A stretch of DNA of 64,000 nt from Bacillus sp. RAR_GA_16 (GCF_020165985.1 NZ_JAIUKZ010000011.1:62001-126000); one strand, 5' to 3'; counted from the first letter of the stretch, positions 42,335-54,507 are shown. Numbers and translations are program-made. The notes: generated from the letters alone by a model not told the origin.

Positions 42335-44008
42335 TTATTTTACTTTCAACGGTACAACAGCATCATGCATTTGCTTATCAAGTTCCTGAATGTGTGCTTG
42401 TTTCATTTCGTTTGACCAGTTGAGTCGCTTCGCCATGTACTCAATGACTGGCTCTTTCCAGCGACGGACCCAATCAATGTCAAAGTATAATGCACTTGTT
42501 CTACGGTTGAAGTAATCAAGCGGTGTTGCCACCATTTCTTCTTCGATACCATAGATAAGCGTAGAGAATACTTCCAGACTTAAGTGATGGAAGCTTGCTT
42601 CTGTTCCAACTGTTTCAATGATTTGATAAATTCGTTCAATGTTTGAACCATATCGTTGGACGAGAGTTTCGGCTTCTTTCACGCTTAAGCCAAGTGTTGT
42701 TCCACGTCGCACTTGTTCCGTAGCGTATTCTTTAAATCCTTTACTTCCGCCAACGTAGCCGCCTGAAAGTACCATGTTTTTCGTTGTGGAAGCAGGGAAT
42801 TTTTTATATTTCTCTTCTTTAAATTGCTCTGTAATGAGATTAACTACTTTTTCTGCCATTTTACGGTAGCCTGTTAGCTTCCCACCGGCAATCGTGATTA
42901 AGCCAGAATCAGAAAGGAAAATTTCATCCTTACGAGAAATTTCAGATGGATCTTTTCCTTCTTCATGAATCAACGGACGAACACCTGACCAGCTTGATTC
43001 TACATCATCTTTTGTGACATTGATGCCAGGGAACATGTAGTTCGCTGCATCAACAATATAATCTCTATCTTCAACGGTCATTTGTGGATGGACAGGGTTT
43101 TTCGTATAGTGCGTATCTGTTGTCCCGATGTAAGTCTTACCCGCCCGTGGGATCGCAAACATCATGCGCCCATCATCAAACGGTGTATCGAAATAAACAG
43201 CTTGTTGAAGTGGGAATTTAGACTGATCAAACACAAGATGAACACCTTTTGTTAAGAACATGTGCTTACCTTTTTTAGATTGATCGAGCTCACGAATTTC
43301 ATCTACCCATGGGCCGGCTGCATTCACAACTTTTTTCGCGCGAATTTCACGTGTTTCACCTGTCACAACATCTTTCGCACGAACGCCAACGACTTTTCCA
43401 TCTTCGTATAAAAGCTGTTCTGCTTTCACATAGTTAACGGCTTTCCCACCGCGATGAACGGCTTCTTTCATAATTTCTAGCGTAAGGCGAGCATCATCTG
43501 TGCGGTACTCTACATAATAACCGCCACCTTTGATATCACTCTTTCGAAGAAGCGGTTCTTTATCTAACGTCTCTTTCTTAGATAGCATGCTTCTTCTTTC
43601 TTTTCGTTTCACACCTGCTAGTCTGTCATAAAGAGCAAGTCCTGCCCCAGTAGAAAATTTCCCGAATGTACCGCCTTTAATGATTGGTAGTAGCATCCAT
43701 TCTGGCGTTGTGACGTGTGGCGCGTTTTCATACACGATCGCACGCTCTTTCCCTACTTCTGCGACTAGCCCAATTTCTAGATTTTTAAGATAACGTAGGC
43801 CACCGTGAACAAGCTTTGTTGAGCGACTCGACGTACCAGCCGCAAAATCCTGCATTTCAATAACAGCCGCATTCATTCCTCTTGAAGCAGAATCAAGTAA
43901 AATTCCAGCACCTGTTATTCCTCCCCCAACGACGAGGACATCTAACTCTTCTGATACGATTTGATCAAGTACAACGCTTCTTTGCAATCCTGAAAATGGT
44001 TTAACCAA
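42335..44008 (-). CDS. glpD: Aerobic glycerol-3-phosphate dehydrogenase
   Basis: A 557-residue FAD enzyme oxidising glycerol-3-phosphate to dihydroxyacetone phosphate at the membrane and passing electrons to menaquinone. FAD motif VLVVGGGITGAGILLDSASRG near residue 25, then DFAAGTSSRSTKLVHGGLRYL, and FAIPRAGKTYIGTTD. TTG at 44008 is the preferred start since GGGAG lies 8 nt upstream; the GTG at 44017 overlaps it. The frame is intact, in contrast to glpF and glpK. Controlled by its own promoter and a GlpP-type leader. Confidence 0.95.
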   Translation of the reverse strand: MVKPFSGLQRSVVLDQIVSEELDVLVVGGGITGAGILLDSASRGMNAAVIEMQDFAAGTSSRSTKLVHGGLRYLKNLEIGLVAEVGKERAIVYENAPHVTTPEWMLLPIIKGGTFGKFSTGAGLALYDRLAGVKRKERRSMLSKKETLDKEPLLRKSDIKGGGYYVEYRTDDARLTLEIMKEAVHRGGKAVNYVKAEQLLYEDGKVVGVRAKDVVTGETREIRAKKVVNAAGPWVDEIRELDQSKKGKHMFLTKGVHLVFDQSKFPLQQAVYFDTPFDDGRMMFAIPRAGKTYIGTTDTHYTKNPVHPQMTVEDRDYIVDAANYMFPGINVTKDDVESSWSGVRPLIHEEGKDPSEISRKDEIFLSDSGLITIAGGKLTGYRKMAEKVVNLITEQFKEEKYKKFPASTTKNMVLSGGYVGGSKGFKEYATEQVRRGTTLGLSVKEAETLVQRYGSNIERIYQIIETVGTEASFHHLSLEVFSTLIYGIEEEMVATPLDYFNRRTSALYFDIDWVRRWKEPVIEYMAKRLNWSNEMKQAHIQELDKQMHDAVVPLKVK

Positions 44009-44146
44009 GATGAACACTCCCTTTTGTTATATGAACACTTGCGTATTTAAGCTCTTATAAAACTTCTCTTCAGTACTTTACCCCTAATCGAGGGTTTCTT
44101 AAGCATTAGATTGTACATTCCTACAAAAACAGCTGGTATAAAAGAC

Positions 44147-44203
44147 AAAAAAAGACCACAACACACCAGAGCATGACAATCCATGCTTGGGCGCTGTGGT
44201 CTT
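44147..44203 (-). promoter_or_regulatory. glpD leader terminator, likely GlpP antitermination target
   Basis: On the minus strand: basal stem AGACCACA / TGTGGTCT, internal loops, apical stem AGCATG / CATGCT with a 6-nt loop, then TTTTTTT. It sits between the glpD promoter and gene, so transcription ends here unless antiterminated. AGGAGA precedes the stem. Same architecture as the glpF leader. Confidence 0.85.
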
Positions 44204-44238
44204 CTCCTATTCTCCGACCAGAACAACTATTAACTTAA

Positions 44239-44267
44239 CTTCATTGTATCATAATCAGAACGCTCTG
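44239..44267 (-). promoter_or_regulatory. Possible promoter of glpD
   Basis: On the minus strand, TAGGCA, 17 nt, TACAAT just after the glpK stop and upstream of the leader hairpin. The -10 is good; the -35 matches 4 of 6. Confidence 0.5.
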
Positions 44268-44281
44268 CCTAGAAAAAACGA

Positions 44282-45791
<1,510 letters not shown>

Positions 45792-45808
45792 CTAATTAGA
45801 ATTAACTT

Positions 45809-46637
45809 TTAATTTTTTGCTTCAGATGAAGCGTAAACAGTATCTTTAAGCTTATCACTAAGTTGATACAGTGTAACAAATAAAATCGCTACAACTACAG
45901 TGGAGATCCAGAATACGGGGCTATAATCCCCTTCGGTTACGGATCTAAAAAGAATCGCGCCATACATTCCACCGGCAGCGGGACCTACAACTGGAATCCA
46001 TGCGTATCGCCAATTTGAATCCCCTTTGCCTGGAATTGGCAAGAAAAAGTGAGCAATTCTTGGTCCAAGGTCTCGAGCAGGATTAATCGCATACCCCGTT
46101 GTCCCACCAAGAGAAAGCCCGATCGCTACAATGAGAAAACCTACGATGAAGGGATTCAATCCATCAGTAAAATCGTTCGAACCTATCGCAAGAAGCCCAA
46201 TTAAAAGCATTGCTGTTCCAATAAACTCACTCAAAAAGTTACTAAACGTATGCGGAATAGCAGGAATCGGTAGAGAACACGGCTAATTTAAGCGCTTTAT
46301 CGTCTTCTTTACGAAAATGAGGTAGAAAATGAAAATATACGATACATCCACCGAGAAACGCACCAATCATTTGTGCCGTTATGTAGCCTGGTACATCACT
46401 CCATGGAAAATCGCCAACGGCTGCTAACCCAAGTGTTACAGCTGGATTCAAATGGGCCCCACTTACTTGACCTACAGCATAAACGCCCATCGCAACACCA
46501 AGTCCCCATCCAAGGGCAACAACAATCCAACCTCCACCTTGTGCTTTCGAATCTTTTAAGTTAACGTTTGCAACAACGCCACCACCAAATATGATCAAAA
46601 TCATAGTACCTAATATTTCACCGATAAATGGAGACAT
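45809..46637 (-). pseudogene. glpF: Glycerol uptake facilitator, broken by a +1 frameshift
   Basis: An aquaglyceroporin (MIP family). Frame 1 from ATG 46637 has the first half with the NPA motif (SGAHLNPAVTLG) up to LAVFSTD, then goes out of frame to a stop at 46242-46244. The second half continues in the next frame and contains the second NPA box ([12 protein letters not shown]). Removing one of the two A's at 46265-46266 joins them as [21 protein letters not shown] into a 275-residue protein, normal for GlpF. A single-base insertion, real or technical. First gene of the glpFK transcript; 29 nt separate it from glpK. Confidence 0.92.
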
Positions 46638-46721
46638 AACCAGACACCTTCCTCCCGAGTTTAGTTAACACTCCTTCTCCTTGAGCATATTCCCTCTTTT
46701 CCATATTCTAAAAGGGAAATT

Positions 46722-46773
46722 AAAAAAAACCACAACAAGCGGTCCTATCATTTGATAGGATTTGTGTGTGGTT
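46722..46773 (-). promoter_or_regulatory. glpFK leader terminator, likely GlpP antitermination target
   Basis: On the minus strand: AGGAGAACCACA..., basal stem AACCACA / TGTGGTT, apical stem TCCTATC / GATAGGA with a 4-nt loop, then TTTTTTTTT. Lies between the glpFK promoter and the glpF start. GlpP with glycerol-3-phosphate is known to antiterminate such leaders in B. subtilis. Confidence 0.87.
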
Positions 46774-46810
46774 CTCCTCATCTCAGGCACGAAATATTAA
46801 CTTAATACTC

Positions 46811-46840
46811 ATTAAAACAGACTTATGTAAGCGATGTCAA
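46811..46840 (-). promoter_or_regulatory. glpFK promoter with overlapping cre
   Basis: On the minus strand, TTGACA (46835-46840), 18 nt, TTTAAT (46811-46816). The sequence at 46825-46840, ATGTAAGCGATGTCAA, fits the cre consensus WTGNAANCGNWNNCAW at every position and covers the -35, so CcpA with P-Ser-HPr or P-Ser-Crh should block initiation. Confidence 0.88.
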
Positions 46841-46845
46841 GAGAT

Positions 46846-47406
46846 TTAATCAGGTTGAAAATGTTTCCATAGCTCTTTTTTTGATGTTGTCACCGCTGCA
46901 GCTCCACCATTTAAAGCAGCTTCTACATCTTCAATGGAACGAATAAATCCACCAGCGAAGATTGGAACTTTTATTTGCTCATGAAGTTCCTCAAACACCT
47001 GGGGAATAATCCCCGGCAACACTTCGACGCAGTCTGGTTTCGTGTTTTTCACCATACTATAGCTCGTATCTAACGCCATTGAATCGAGCATAAACAAGCG
47101 TTGTACTGAAAGAATGCCTCTTCTTTTGGCGACTCCAAGAACACTGGACCTTGTCGATATAAGTCCTGCTGGTTTTACTTCCTGACAAAGAAATTCTGCA
47201 CCGTGTTCATCATTCCGTAATCCTTGAACAAGGTCAGCATGAAGTAAAATCTTCTTACCAGCCCGATTACCCTCTCGAATCACTGATTTCAATTGTCCAA
47301 TATGCGTATCTAAAAGCACAATATAGGTGTACTTGCTATTTAATAAAATTTCAAAGTCGCGCATTTTTCTTACCGCCGGCAGGATGCTTTGGTTATGAAA
47401 CGTCAT
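46846..47406 (-). CDS. glpP: Glycerol uptake operon antiterminator GlpP
   Basis: A 186-residue TIM-barrel-like RNA-binding antiterminator. Family features: RDFEILLNSKYTYIVLLDTHIG, LHADLVQGLRNDE, the G-L-ISTRSSV region, DCVEVLPGIIPQVF and IFAGGFIRSIEDVEAAL. Binds glycerol-3-phosphate and then the glpF and glpD leaders, both identified here. AGGAGGGATGATCC precedes the ATG. Its stop lies directly upstream of the glpFK promoter. Confidence 0.97.
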   Translation of the reverse strand: MTFHNQSILPAVRKMRDFEILLNSKYTYIVLLDTHIGQLKSVIREGNRAGKKILLHADLVQGLRNDEHGAEFLCQEVKPAGLISTRSSVLGVAKRRGILSVQRLFMLDSMALDTSYSMVKNTKPDCVEVLPGIIPQVFEELHEQIKVPIFAGGFIRSIEDVEAALNGGAAAVTTSKKELWKHFQPD

Positions 47407-47429
47407 GGATCATCCCTCCTTTTCTTTAT

Positions 47430-47460
47430 ATCATACCAGAATTAATGGAAACTTCCATTA
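47430..47460 (-). promoter_or_regulatory. glpP promoter region with an 18-bp palindrome
   Basis: TAATGGAA-AC-TTCCATTA (47443-47460) is a perfect inverted repeat with 8-bp arms. It lies 7 nt upstream of a minus-strand -10 (TATGAT, complement of 47430-47435), so it would cover the spacer and -35. Candidate operator. Confidence 0.45.
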
Positions 47461-47495
47461 GAGGAGAGGTTAGAGCTTTGCGTTAATAAAGCTAG

Positions 47496-47527
47496 AAAAA
47501 AACGCTCTCCGGTAGAGAGCGTTTTTT
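47496..47527. terminator. Terminator of the yvl genes
   Basis: AAAAAACGCTCTC / GAGAGCGTTTTTT with a short loop. Confidence 0.92.
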
Positions 47528-47888
47528 AGGCTTTACGGCGTAAAGGTTCGATAATGACCTTATCAATTAATAAATTTAAGAGCCCGATGACGATTGCTGC
47601 GAGAAGAGCCATCGCAAATCCATTAATGACGAAAGCATCACCCATTAATGCCGCTGTAATCATGAGAGTAATGGCATTAATCACAATAAGAAACAAACCT
47701 AACGTGAGGATGGTAACAGGAAGGGTAAGCAGGATTAATATCGGCTTAATAAACACATTCACAAGCGATAGGATAAAGCTCGCGAGAATGGCAGAACCAA
47801 GGCCCTGAATAAAAAACCCATCAAAATAGCCTGCTACTACCATTAAGACCACACTATTCACAACTAAACTTAAAAGCCAGTGTCGCAT
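47526..47888 (-). CDS. yvlD: Membrane protein YvlD (phage holin family 4-like)
   Basis: A 120-residue protein with four membrane segments (about 5-22, 28-46, 55-80, 90-110). The motif GYFDGFFIQGLGSAILASFILSLVNVFIKPILILLTLP is typical of the YvlD/phage_holin_4_2 family. Associated in B. subtilis with envelope-stress (sigma-W) yvlABCD. Start taken as ATG at 47888 (AGGAGG 6 nt away); an adjacent ATG at 47891 is equally possible. 63 nt after yvlB. Confidence 0.88.
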   Translation of the reverse strand: MRHWLLSLVVNSVVLMVVAGYFDGFFIQGLGSAILASFILSLVNVFIKPILILLTLPVTILTLGLFLIVINAITLMITAALMGDAFVINGFAMALLAAIVIGLLNLLIDKVIIEPLRRKA

Positions 47889-47951
47889 CATACCCCTCCT
47901 TTCCATTAACCTTTTTTAGTATGGGCGTTTATTACCCCCTTATTCGACCTT

Positions 47952-49004
47952 CTATAGATAGGAAACCGAAATCGAACCAGCTGTTGAGTTGGCTACAATG
48001 CGATAATTGTGCTCCGATTCTTCCTCTGTTCTAAACTTCTTTAACCGATGGGAAATTTCTTTTTTCTCACGAAGAATACTCATATGATCAAGATCTGTTG
48101 TAATCGCTCCAATCGTCGATTTAAGATCTCCTTTAATGTTCATGCCCTTCGGAACAACAATTTGAATCGTACCGTTTACGGTTTTAAAATCTGCGCTACC
48201 GCTTACAGTATCCTTTAACGTATGGCGTATGGCTCCATTCATGGATTGCGCTTCTGTTTCCACAAAGGTACCATCAATTGTAATCGGACCGTTTGCTGTT
48301 TCGAGCTCACAAACTTCTCCGGTTGAGTCTTCCAAAACGATTGCACCATTACCCGTTTCAGCTTCAAGTACTTTTACAGAAGATTTTCGAACACCAATTT
48401 TACCATTTGCGGTTTTTAATTTGGCTTTAGCCGATGTGACATTCTCTCCTGTTACATCTCCATTAAACGTGGTGATCCACACTCCCTCGTATTCAGAGGC
48501 TGGGACATAAATGACTAGATTCACCTTTACATCTGCACGTTCTGATTTAAACGTCATTTTTCCATTATCTACAGCGAAGTAAGTTTCTCGTAACAGCTTA
48601 TCCATGGCATCTTTTTGCGTTGAGACACGATAAACGTTCGCACGACAGTCGATTTTCACATCGTTGCGTTCCCATGTCTGAAAGGTAATTTCGCCATTTC
48701 GTACATGTACATCAAGCGTATCAGGCGTCACTTCTAACTGTTCATAAACGTGAGAGACCTCTTCAGATGATCCAAAGTTAAAATCAAGGTCCATATCTTT
48801 TACTTTTTGTATGAGCGATTCTACAAATTGACCTACTTTATATGCAGGAGCCGTCCGATCTGTATGAGACTCTGTCGACTTTTCGCGTTTCGGTTCCTCT
48901 GATCCTTCATTTGTTCCGATCGCTTTTAATAGTTTTGCACCTTCATCAGCGGAAATCTTGCCATCTTCAATCATTTTAAGAATCATTCTACGCTCTTCAT
49001 TCAT
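47952..49004 (-). CDS. yvlB: DUF4097 beta-helix protein (YvlB-like)
   Basis: 350 residues. The N-terminal short helical domain (about 1-35, MILKMIEDGKISADEGAKLLKAIG) is the YvlB/SHOCT-like bundle. About 95-345 is a DUF4097 adhesin-like right-handed beta solenoid with repeated turns such as TANGKIGVRKSS, TGNGAIVLEDST, TANGPITIDGT and SMNGAIRHTLKD. No signal peptide, so probably cytoplasmic and membrane-associated. Linked to envelope stress in B. subtilis by family only. Confidence 0.88.
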   Translation of the reverse strand: MNEERRMILKMIEDGKISADEGAKLLKAIGTNEGSEEPKREKSTESHTDRTAPAYKVGQFVESLIQKVKDMDLDFNFGSSEEVSHVYEQLEVTPDTLDVHVRNGEITFQTWERNDVKIDCRANVYRVSTQKDAMDKLLRETYFAVDNGKMTFKSERADVKVNLVIYVPASEYEGVWITTFNGDVTGENVTSAKAKLKTANGKIGVRKSSVKVLEAETGNGAIVLEDSTGEVCELETANGPITIDGTFVETEAQSMNGAIRHTLKDTVSGSADFKTVNGTIQIVVPKGMNIKGDLKSTIGAITTDLDHMSILREKKEISHRLKKFRTEEESEHNYRIVANSTAGSISVSYL

Positions 49005-49045
49005 TCAAAAACATCTCCTTTTTTTTAATGGATGTAAACAGCCAA

Positions 49046-49339
49046 TTACCAGCGGAGAACCTGAATTCCTTTTACAATGTTCCAGATAAAAACCACAACA
49101 TTAAGTAAACTAAACAAGATAAAACCTAAAATGATCACCACACCAATATCCATCACAAAAATGGCGAAAAGCGCTAAAATGATTGTTAGAAAAGGAAGAA
49201 GGTGAGATACAATCGAGCGCTTCGCATGATAAGAGACTTCCTCATCCCTTACAACAAAATAGACAATGATTGGGAAAAGAAACGGTGCGAAGAAAACACT
49301 AAAATAACAAAGGGAGGACATTACTTTTTCTACAGACAT
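49046..49339 (-). CDS. DUF4870 membrane protein (YvlA-like)
   Basis: 97 residues with three membrane segments (about 8-28, 45-65, 70-92) and the DUF4870 signature FAPFLFPIIVYFVVRDEEVSYHAKRSIVSH. The ATG at 49339 follows AAAGGGGAAG. Precedes the yvlB-like gene by 41 nt. The PspC-type yvlC normally found in this cluster is absent here. Confidence 0.82.
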   Translation of the reverse strand: MSVEKVMSSLCYFSVFFAPFLFPIIVYFVVRDEEVSYHAKRSIVSHLLPFLTIILALFAIFVMDIGVVIILGFILFSLLNVVVFIWNIVKGIQVLRW

Positions 49340-49409
49340 GATTGCTTCCCCTTTCAATATTCTCTACCTATCTATACGATTCGTCAAAAAGAAAGTTTCA
49401 AAATAGGAA

Positions 49410-49443
49410 AAAGAAAAAACGAAAAGACAGCGAATCGCTGTCC
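49410..49443 (-). terminator. Terminator of uvrA
   Basis: On the minus strand, GACAGCGATTCGCTGTC then TTTTCGTTTTTT. Confidence 0.88.
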
Positions 49444-49450
49444 CTTCAAT

Positions 49451-52318
49451 TTATACGGATTGTGTTTGCTCCAACTTTTTCTTCATCCGGTTTTTATCTC
49501 GCTCAAGAATTGGTGCAAGATAACTTCCCGTGTAAGAACGCTCTTCTTTTACGATTTTTTCTGGTGTCCCAGTAGCGATCACTTCACCACCACCATCTCC
49601 ACCTTCAGGTCCAAGGTCAATGAGATAATCAGCTGTTTTAATTACATCTAAATTATGCTCAATAATTAAGACGGAATCCCCATTTTCTACGAGACGCTGA
49701 AGTACTTCTAGTAAACGGGAAATATCATCTACATGCAATCCAGTTGTCGGTTCATCAAGGATATAAAGCGTCTTCCCTGTAGAACGCTTATAGAGTTGCG
49801 AAGCGAGCTTCACACGCTGAGCTTCTCCACCTGAAACCGTCGTAGCAGGTTGGCCAAGTTTAATGTAACTTAAGCCCACATCGTAAAGGGTTTGAAGCTT
49901 TCGATTTATCTTTGGAATGTTCTTAAAGAAATCAAGACCATCCTCTACCGTCATCTCAAGAATATCAGCAATATTCATGCCTTTATATTCAATTTCCAGC
50001 GTTTCTCTGTTATAACGTTTTCCATGACAAACTTCACAAGGAACGTAAACATCTGGTAAGAAGTGCATTTCAATCTTAATAATTCCATCACCACGACAGG
50101 CTTCACATCGGCCACCTTTGACATTAAAGCTGAATCTGCCTTTTTTATACCCTCGGACTTTTGCTTCGTTCGTTTGTGCGAAAACGTCGCGAATATCATC
50201 AAATACACCTGTATAAGTAGCCGGGTTTGATCGAGGTGTGCGCCCAATTGGAGATTGGTCAATATCAATGACCTTATCGACATGTTCAAGTCCATTAATT
50301 TTCTTATGTTCTCCAGGCTTATCCTTTGCTTTATGAAGCTTTTGAGCAAGGGCTTTATACAGAATTTCATTAATCAACGTACTTTTACCAGATCCAGAAA
50401 CACCAGTGACACAAGTAAATAAACCAATTGGAATTTTTGCTTTCGTATTTTTAAGATTGTTTTCCTTCGCGCCAACAATTTCAATATATCTTCCATCAGG
50501 CTTTCGACGCTCCGTCGGTACAGGAATGAATTTCTTACCAGAAAGATATTCACCAGTTAAAGAATTCTCATCATCCATAATTTCAGCTGGTGATCCTTCT
50601 GATGTAATATAGCCACCGTGTGCCCCAGCCCCAGGACCAATATCAATGATATGGTCAGCAGCTAACATTGTATCTTCATCATGTTCAACGACAATAAGCG
50701 TATTCCCGAGATCTCGCATACTTTCAAGTGTTGAAATTAAACGATCGTTATCTCGTTGATGCAGACCGATTGAAGGCTCATCTAATATATACAGCACGCC
50801 CATTAAACGTGAGCCTACTTGAGTAGCCAGTCTAATGCGCTGAGCTTCTCCACCCGATAACGTACCAGCTGAACGATTAAGGGTTAAATAATCCAAACCG
50901 ACGTTCACAAGGAATCCAAGGCGATCCTGAATTTCTCGTAAAATCATTTTTCCGATTGTCGCTTCTTTAGCCGTTAGTTCCAATTCATCGAAAAATCCTG
51001 CTGCGTCTTTAATGGCATATTCCGTTGCTTCCCCGATGTGTTTACCGTTAATTAAAACAGAGCGTGCTTCCTTCTTTAACCGATAGCCTTTACATGTAGG
51101 ACATGGCTTTTGTGCCATGTATGCTTCCATTTGCTCACGAATATAATCAGAGCTTGTCTCTCGGTAACGGCGTTCTACATTTGGAATGACGCCTTCAAAA
51201 GGAACATTGTTTTCGCGTACCTGACCAAAATCATTTTCATAGCGGAAATAAACTTTTTCACCATTACTACCATAAAGCACTTTATCAAGCTGGGATCTAG
51301 GAATGTTCTTAACAGGAGTATCCATATCAATACCAAAATGATTGCACACACTTTCAAGTAACTGTGGATAATAGTTTGAACTCACAGGTTCCCATGGTGC
51401 AAGTGCATGTTCACGTAGTGATTTATCCCAATCCGGTATAACAAGATCAAGATCTACTTCAAGCTTCAATCCCAGACCATCACATGAAGGGCAAGCACCG
51501 AATGGGCTATTAAATGAAAATAACCTGGGTTCTAACTCCCCAATTGAAAAACCGCAGTAAGGACAGGAATGATGCTGATTAAAAAGAAGTTCTTCCTGAC
51601 CCATCACATCCACGATCACTTGACCGCCTCCAAGATTAAGGGCTGTTTCAAGTGAATCTGCTAGTCTCGATTGAACACCATCTTTCACCACAATACGATC
51701 AATCACAACTTCGATGGAATGTTTTTTATTCTTCTCAAGCGAAATTTCATCCGCCACTTCCATCATTTCACCATCAACGCGCAAGCGAACATAGCCCTGC
51801 TTTTTAATATCTTCAAGCACCTTTACATGTTCACCTTTACGTCCTGATACAACAGGAGAAAGAATCTGTAATTTTGTTCGCTCTTCGTATGAAAGAATGC
51901 GATCAACCATTTGTTCAATCGTTTGTGACGTAATTTCCACACCATGACGTGGACAAACAGGTCGACCGATTCTTGCAAACAATAGACGAAGGTAATCATA
52001 GATTTCCGTTACTGTGCCCACAGTTGACCGTGGGTTTCGACTGGTTGTTTTTTGATCAATCGAGATGGCAGGTGATAGTCCTTCAATTGCATCAACGTCT
52101 GGTTTGTCCATTTGTCCAAGAAACTGCCTTGCATAGGCTGACAGAGATTCCACATAGCGACGTTGCCCCTCAGCATAGATTGTATCGAAGGCCAGGGAGG
52201 ATTTTCCTGAACCAGATAAGCCCGTGACTACCACCAGTTTATCCCTCGGGATTGTCACATCGATATTTTTTAAATTATGGGCTCTTGCCCCTTTGACGAC
52301 GATCTCATCGTTTGCCAT
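49451..52318 (-). CDS. uvrA: Excinuclease ABC subunit A
   Basis: A 955-residue damage-recognition ATPase of nucleotide excision repair. Two ABC modules: Walker [13 protein letters not shown] (about 32) and [12 protein letters not shown] (about 640), signatures LSGGEAQR and VSGGEAQR. Two zinc modules: CPYC...CPSC (about 253-283) and CEAC...CEVC (about 737-766). Starts 7 nt after uvrB. Confidence 0.98.
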   Translation of the reverse strand: MANDEIVVKGARAHNLKNIDVTIPRDKLVVVTGLSGSGKSSLAFDTIYAEGQRRYVESLSAYARQFLGQMDKPDVDAIEGLSPAISIDQKTTSRNPRSTVGTVTEIYDYLRLLFARIGRPVCPRHGVEITSQTIEQMVDRILSYEERTKLQILSPVVSGRKGEHVKVLEDIKKQGYVRLRVDGEMMEVADEISLEKNKKHSIEVVIDRIVVKDGVQSRLADSLETALNLGGGQVIVDVMGQEELLFNQHHSCPYCGFSIGELEPRLFSFNSPFGACPSCDGLGLKLEVDLDLVIPDWDKSLREHALAPWEPVSSNYYPQLLESVCNHFGIDMDTPVKNIPRSQLDKVLYGSNGEKVYFRYENDFGQVRENNVPFEGVIPNVERRYRETSSDYIREQMEAYMAQKPCPTCKGYRLKKEARSVLINGKHIGEATEYAIKDAAGFFDELELTAKEATIGKMILREIQDRLGFLVNVGLDYLTLNRSAGTLSGGEAQRIRLATQVGSRLMGVLYILDEPSIGLHQRDNDRLISTLESMRDLGNTLIVVEHDEDTMLAADHIIDIGPGAGAHGGYITSEGSPAEIMDDENSLTGEYLSGKKFIPVPTERRKPDGRYIEIVGAKENNLKNTKAKIPIGLFTCVTGVSGSGKSTLINEILYKALAQKLHKAKDKPGEHKKINGLEHVDKVIDIDQSPIGRTPRSNPATYTGVFDDIRDVFAQTNEAKVRGYKKGRFSFNVKGGRCEACRGDGIIKIEMHFLPDVYVPCEVCHGKRYNRETLEIEYKGMNIADILEMTVEDGLDFFKNIPKINRKLQTLYDVGLSYIKLGQPATTVSGGEAQRVKLASQLYKRSTGKTLYILDEPTTGLHVDDISRLLEVLQRLVENGDSVLIIEHNLDVIKTADYLIDLGPEGGDGGGEVIATGTPEKIVKEERSYTGSYLAPILERDKNRMKKKLEQTQSV

Positions 52319-52325
52319 TTGTTCG

Positions 52326-54305
52326 TCATCCTTCCGCTTTAAGCTCTAGTAATAGGTCACGAAGTTCAGCAGCACGTTCGAAGTTAAGGTCTCGCGCAGC
52401 GTCCTTCATTTCTTTTTCGACATTTTCAATCACTTTTGCACGTTCTTGCTTGTTCATTTTGCCTTGTTTAGGCACTGTATACTCTTCGCCTTCTTCAGCA
52501 GCAATGGTTGCTCGTATTCCTTCACGGACTTTTTTCTGGATTGTCGTTGGCGTAATGCCGTATTTACGATTATACTCCTGCTGAATTTCACGTCGGCGAC
52601 TTGTTTCATTCATCGCAATTTCCATTGAGTTCGTTACTTTATCAGCGTATAAAATAACGTGTCCGCTTGAATTACGGGCAGCCCGGCCAATTGTTTGAAT
52701 TAAGGACCGTTCAGATCTCAAGAACCCTTCCTTATCTGCATCTAGAATGGCCACAAGTGACACTTCAGGTATATCTAGTCCTTCTCGAAGAAGGTTGATC
52801 CCAACTAATACATCAAATACACCTAAGCGGAGATCACGAATAATCTCAATTCGTTCAAGCGTTTTTATTTCAGAATGCAGGTAACGTACTTTTTCCCCCA
52901 TTTCCAATAAATAATCCGTTAAGTCTTCTGACATTTTTTTCGTAAGAGTAGTGACAAGCACCCGTTCATTACGAGCCGATCGCTGATTAATCTCATCTAA
53001 TAAATCATCAATCTGTCCTTCAATTGGACGCATTTCAATTGTAGGATCAAGAAGACCTGTAGGACGAATAATTTGCTCCACAACTTGAGTAGAGTGCTCT
53101 TCTTCATATGGGCCTGGAGTTGCCGAAACATAAACGAACTGATGAGCCTTCTCTTCAAACTCTTCAAAACGAAGCGGACGGTTATCTTTCGCAGATGGTA
53201 GTCGGAAGCCATGATCGACTAGAACTCCTTTTCTTGCCTGGTCACCGTTGTACATCCCTCTTACTTGTGGAAGCGTCACATGTGACTCATCAACCATAAT
53301 TAAAAAATCATCTGGAAAATAGTCCATTAACGTATAAGGTGTTGCCCCCGCTTCACGGAGTGTTAAATGCCGCGAATAGTTTTCGATTCCTGAACAAAAT
53401 CCCATCTCAGCCATCATTTCAATATCATATCTTGTTCGCTGTTCAAGACGCTGTGCTTCAAGAAGTTTTCCTTCATCATTTAGCACTTTCAGTCTCTCTT
53501 CAAGTTCAGCTTCAATGCGCTGAATAGCGATCTTTAGCTTTTCTTCACGAGTTACGAAGTGAGAGGCAGGGAAAATAGCCACGTGTTCTCGCTCTCCAAG
53601 AATTTCACCAGTTAACGAATTTACTTCTGTAATCCGATCAATTTCGTCACCAAAAAATTCAATACGTATGCAATGCTCATCGCGAGAGGCCGGGAATATT
53701 TCCACAACATCTCCTCGAACGCGAAATGTACCGCGTGTAAAGTTAATATCATTGCGTGCGTATTGAATATCGACCATATCCCGTAGGAGCTGATCACGAT
53801 CTTTTTCCATCCCTTTTCGAAGGGAGAGGACAAGGCTTTTATATTCTTCTGGATTACCAAGACCATAGATACATGAAACACTGGCAACAATAATAACATC
53901 ATTTCGTTCAAACAAACTGGACGTTGCTGAGTGACGAAGCTTATCAATTTCGTCATTAATACTTGCATCTTTTTCTATAAATGTATCCGATTGTGGTATG
54001 TACGCTTCCGGCTGGTAGTAGTCGTAATAACTCACAAAGTATTCCACCGCATTATGGGGAAAATATTCTTTAAACTCACTATATAACTGCCCTGCCAGCG
54101 TTTTGTTATGCGCAATAATAAGGGTTGGCTTATTTACCTCTTGAATGACGTTTGACATTGTAAACGTCTTACCAGTTCCTGTCGCACCAAGCAATGTTTG
54201 ATGACGCTCGTTTTCTTGCACGCCTTTCACAAGCTTTTTAATTGCTTCTGGCTGGTCCCCTTGAGGCTCATAATCCGATACCAACTCAAATTTTTTCTCC
54301 ACCAT
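52326..54305 (-). CDS. uvrB: Excinuclease ABC subunit B
   Basis: A 659-residue helicase-like subunit that loads on damage and recruits UvrC. Walker [13 protein letters not shown] (about 36-47), the beta-hairpin [16 protein letters not shown] (about 92-107), helicase motif DESHVT, and a C-terminal UvrC-binding coiled coil (about 620-659, [18 protein letters not shown]). The ATG at 54305 follows GGAGGCGAAG. Confidence 0.98.
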   Translation of the reverse strand: MVEKKFELVSDYEPQGDQPEAIKKLVKGVQENERHQTLLGATGTGKTFTMSNVIQEVNKPTLIIAHNKTLAGQLYSEFKEYFPHNAVEYFVSYYDYYQPEAYIPQSDTFIEKDASINDEIDKLRHSATSSLFERNDVIIVASVSCIYGLGNPEEYKSLVLSLRKGMEKDRDQLLRDMVDIQYARNDINFTRGTFRVRGDVVEIFPASRDEHCIRIEFFGDEIDRITEVNSLTGEILGEREHVAIFPASHFVTREEKLKIAIQRIEAELEERLKVLNDEGKLLEAQRLEQRTRYDIEMMAEMGFCSGIENYSRHLTLREAGATPYTLMDYFPDDFLIMVDESHVTLPQVRGMYNGDQARKGVLVDHGFRLPSAKDNRPLRFEEFEEKAHQFVYVSATPGPYEEEHSTQVVEQIIRPTGLLDPTIEMRPIEGQIDDLLDEINQRSARNERVLVTTLTKKMSEDLTDYLLEMGEKVRYLHSEIKTLERIEIIRDLRLGVFDVLVGINLLREGLDIPEVSLVAILDADKEGFLRSERSLIQTIGRAARNSSGHVILYADKVTNSMEIAMNETSRRREIQQEYNRKYGITPTTIQKKVREGIRATIAAEEGEEYTVPKQGKMNKQERAKVIENVEKEMKDAARDLNFERAAELRDLLLELKAEG

Positions 54306-54507
54306 CTTCGCCTCCGTTCCTATCATTCCTGTCATTTATTATAGCACATATACTAGTAAAAACTTCAATTAAAGCGAACTGATATTCGCATTTATTTTTC
54401 AGCTGCTTTCTCTTCTGAAATAACTGGTGTATGCTGTTAAGGGTAGATTGACTGGATTTTAGCACTACCTTTCAACATAGGAGCTTTACTAAAAAGGAGT
54501 TTTATCA

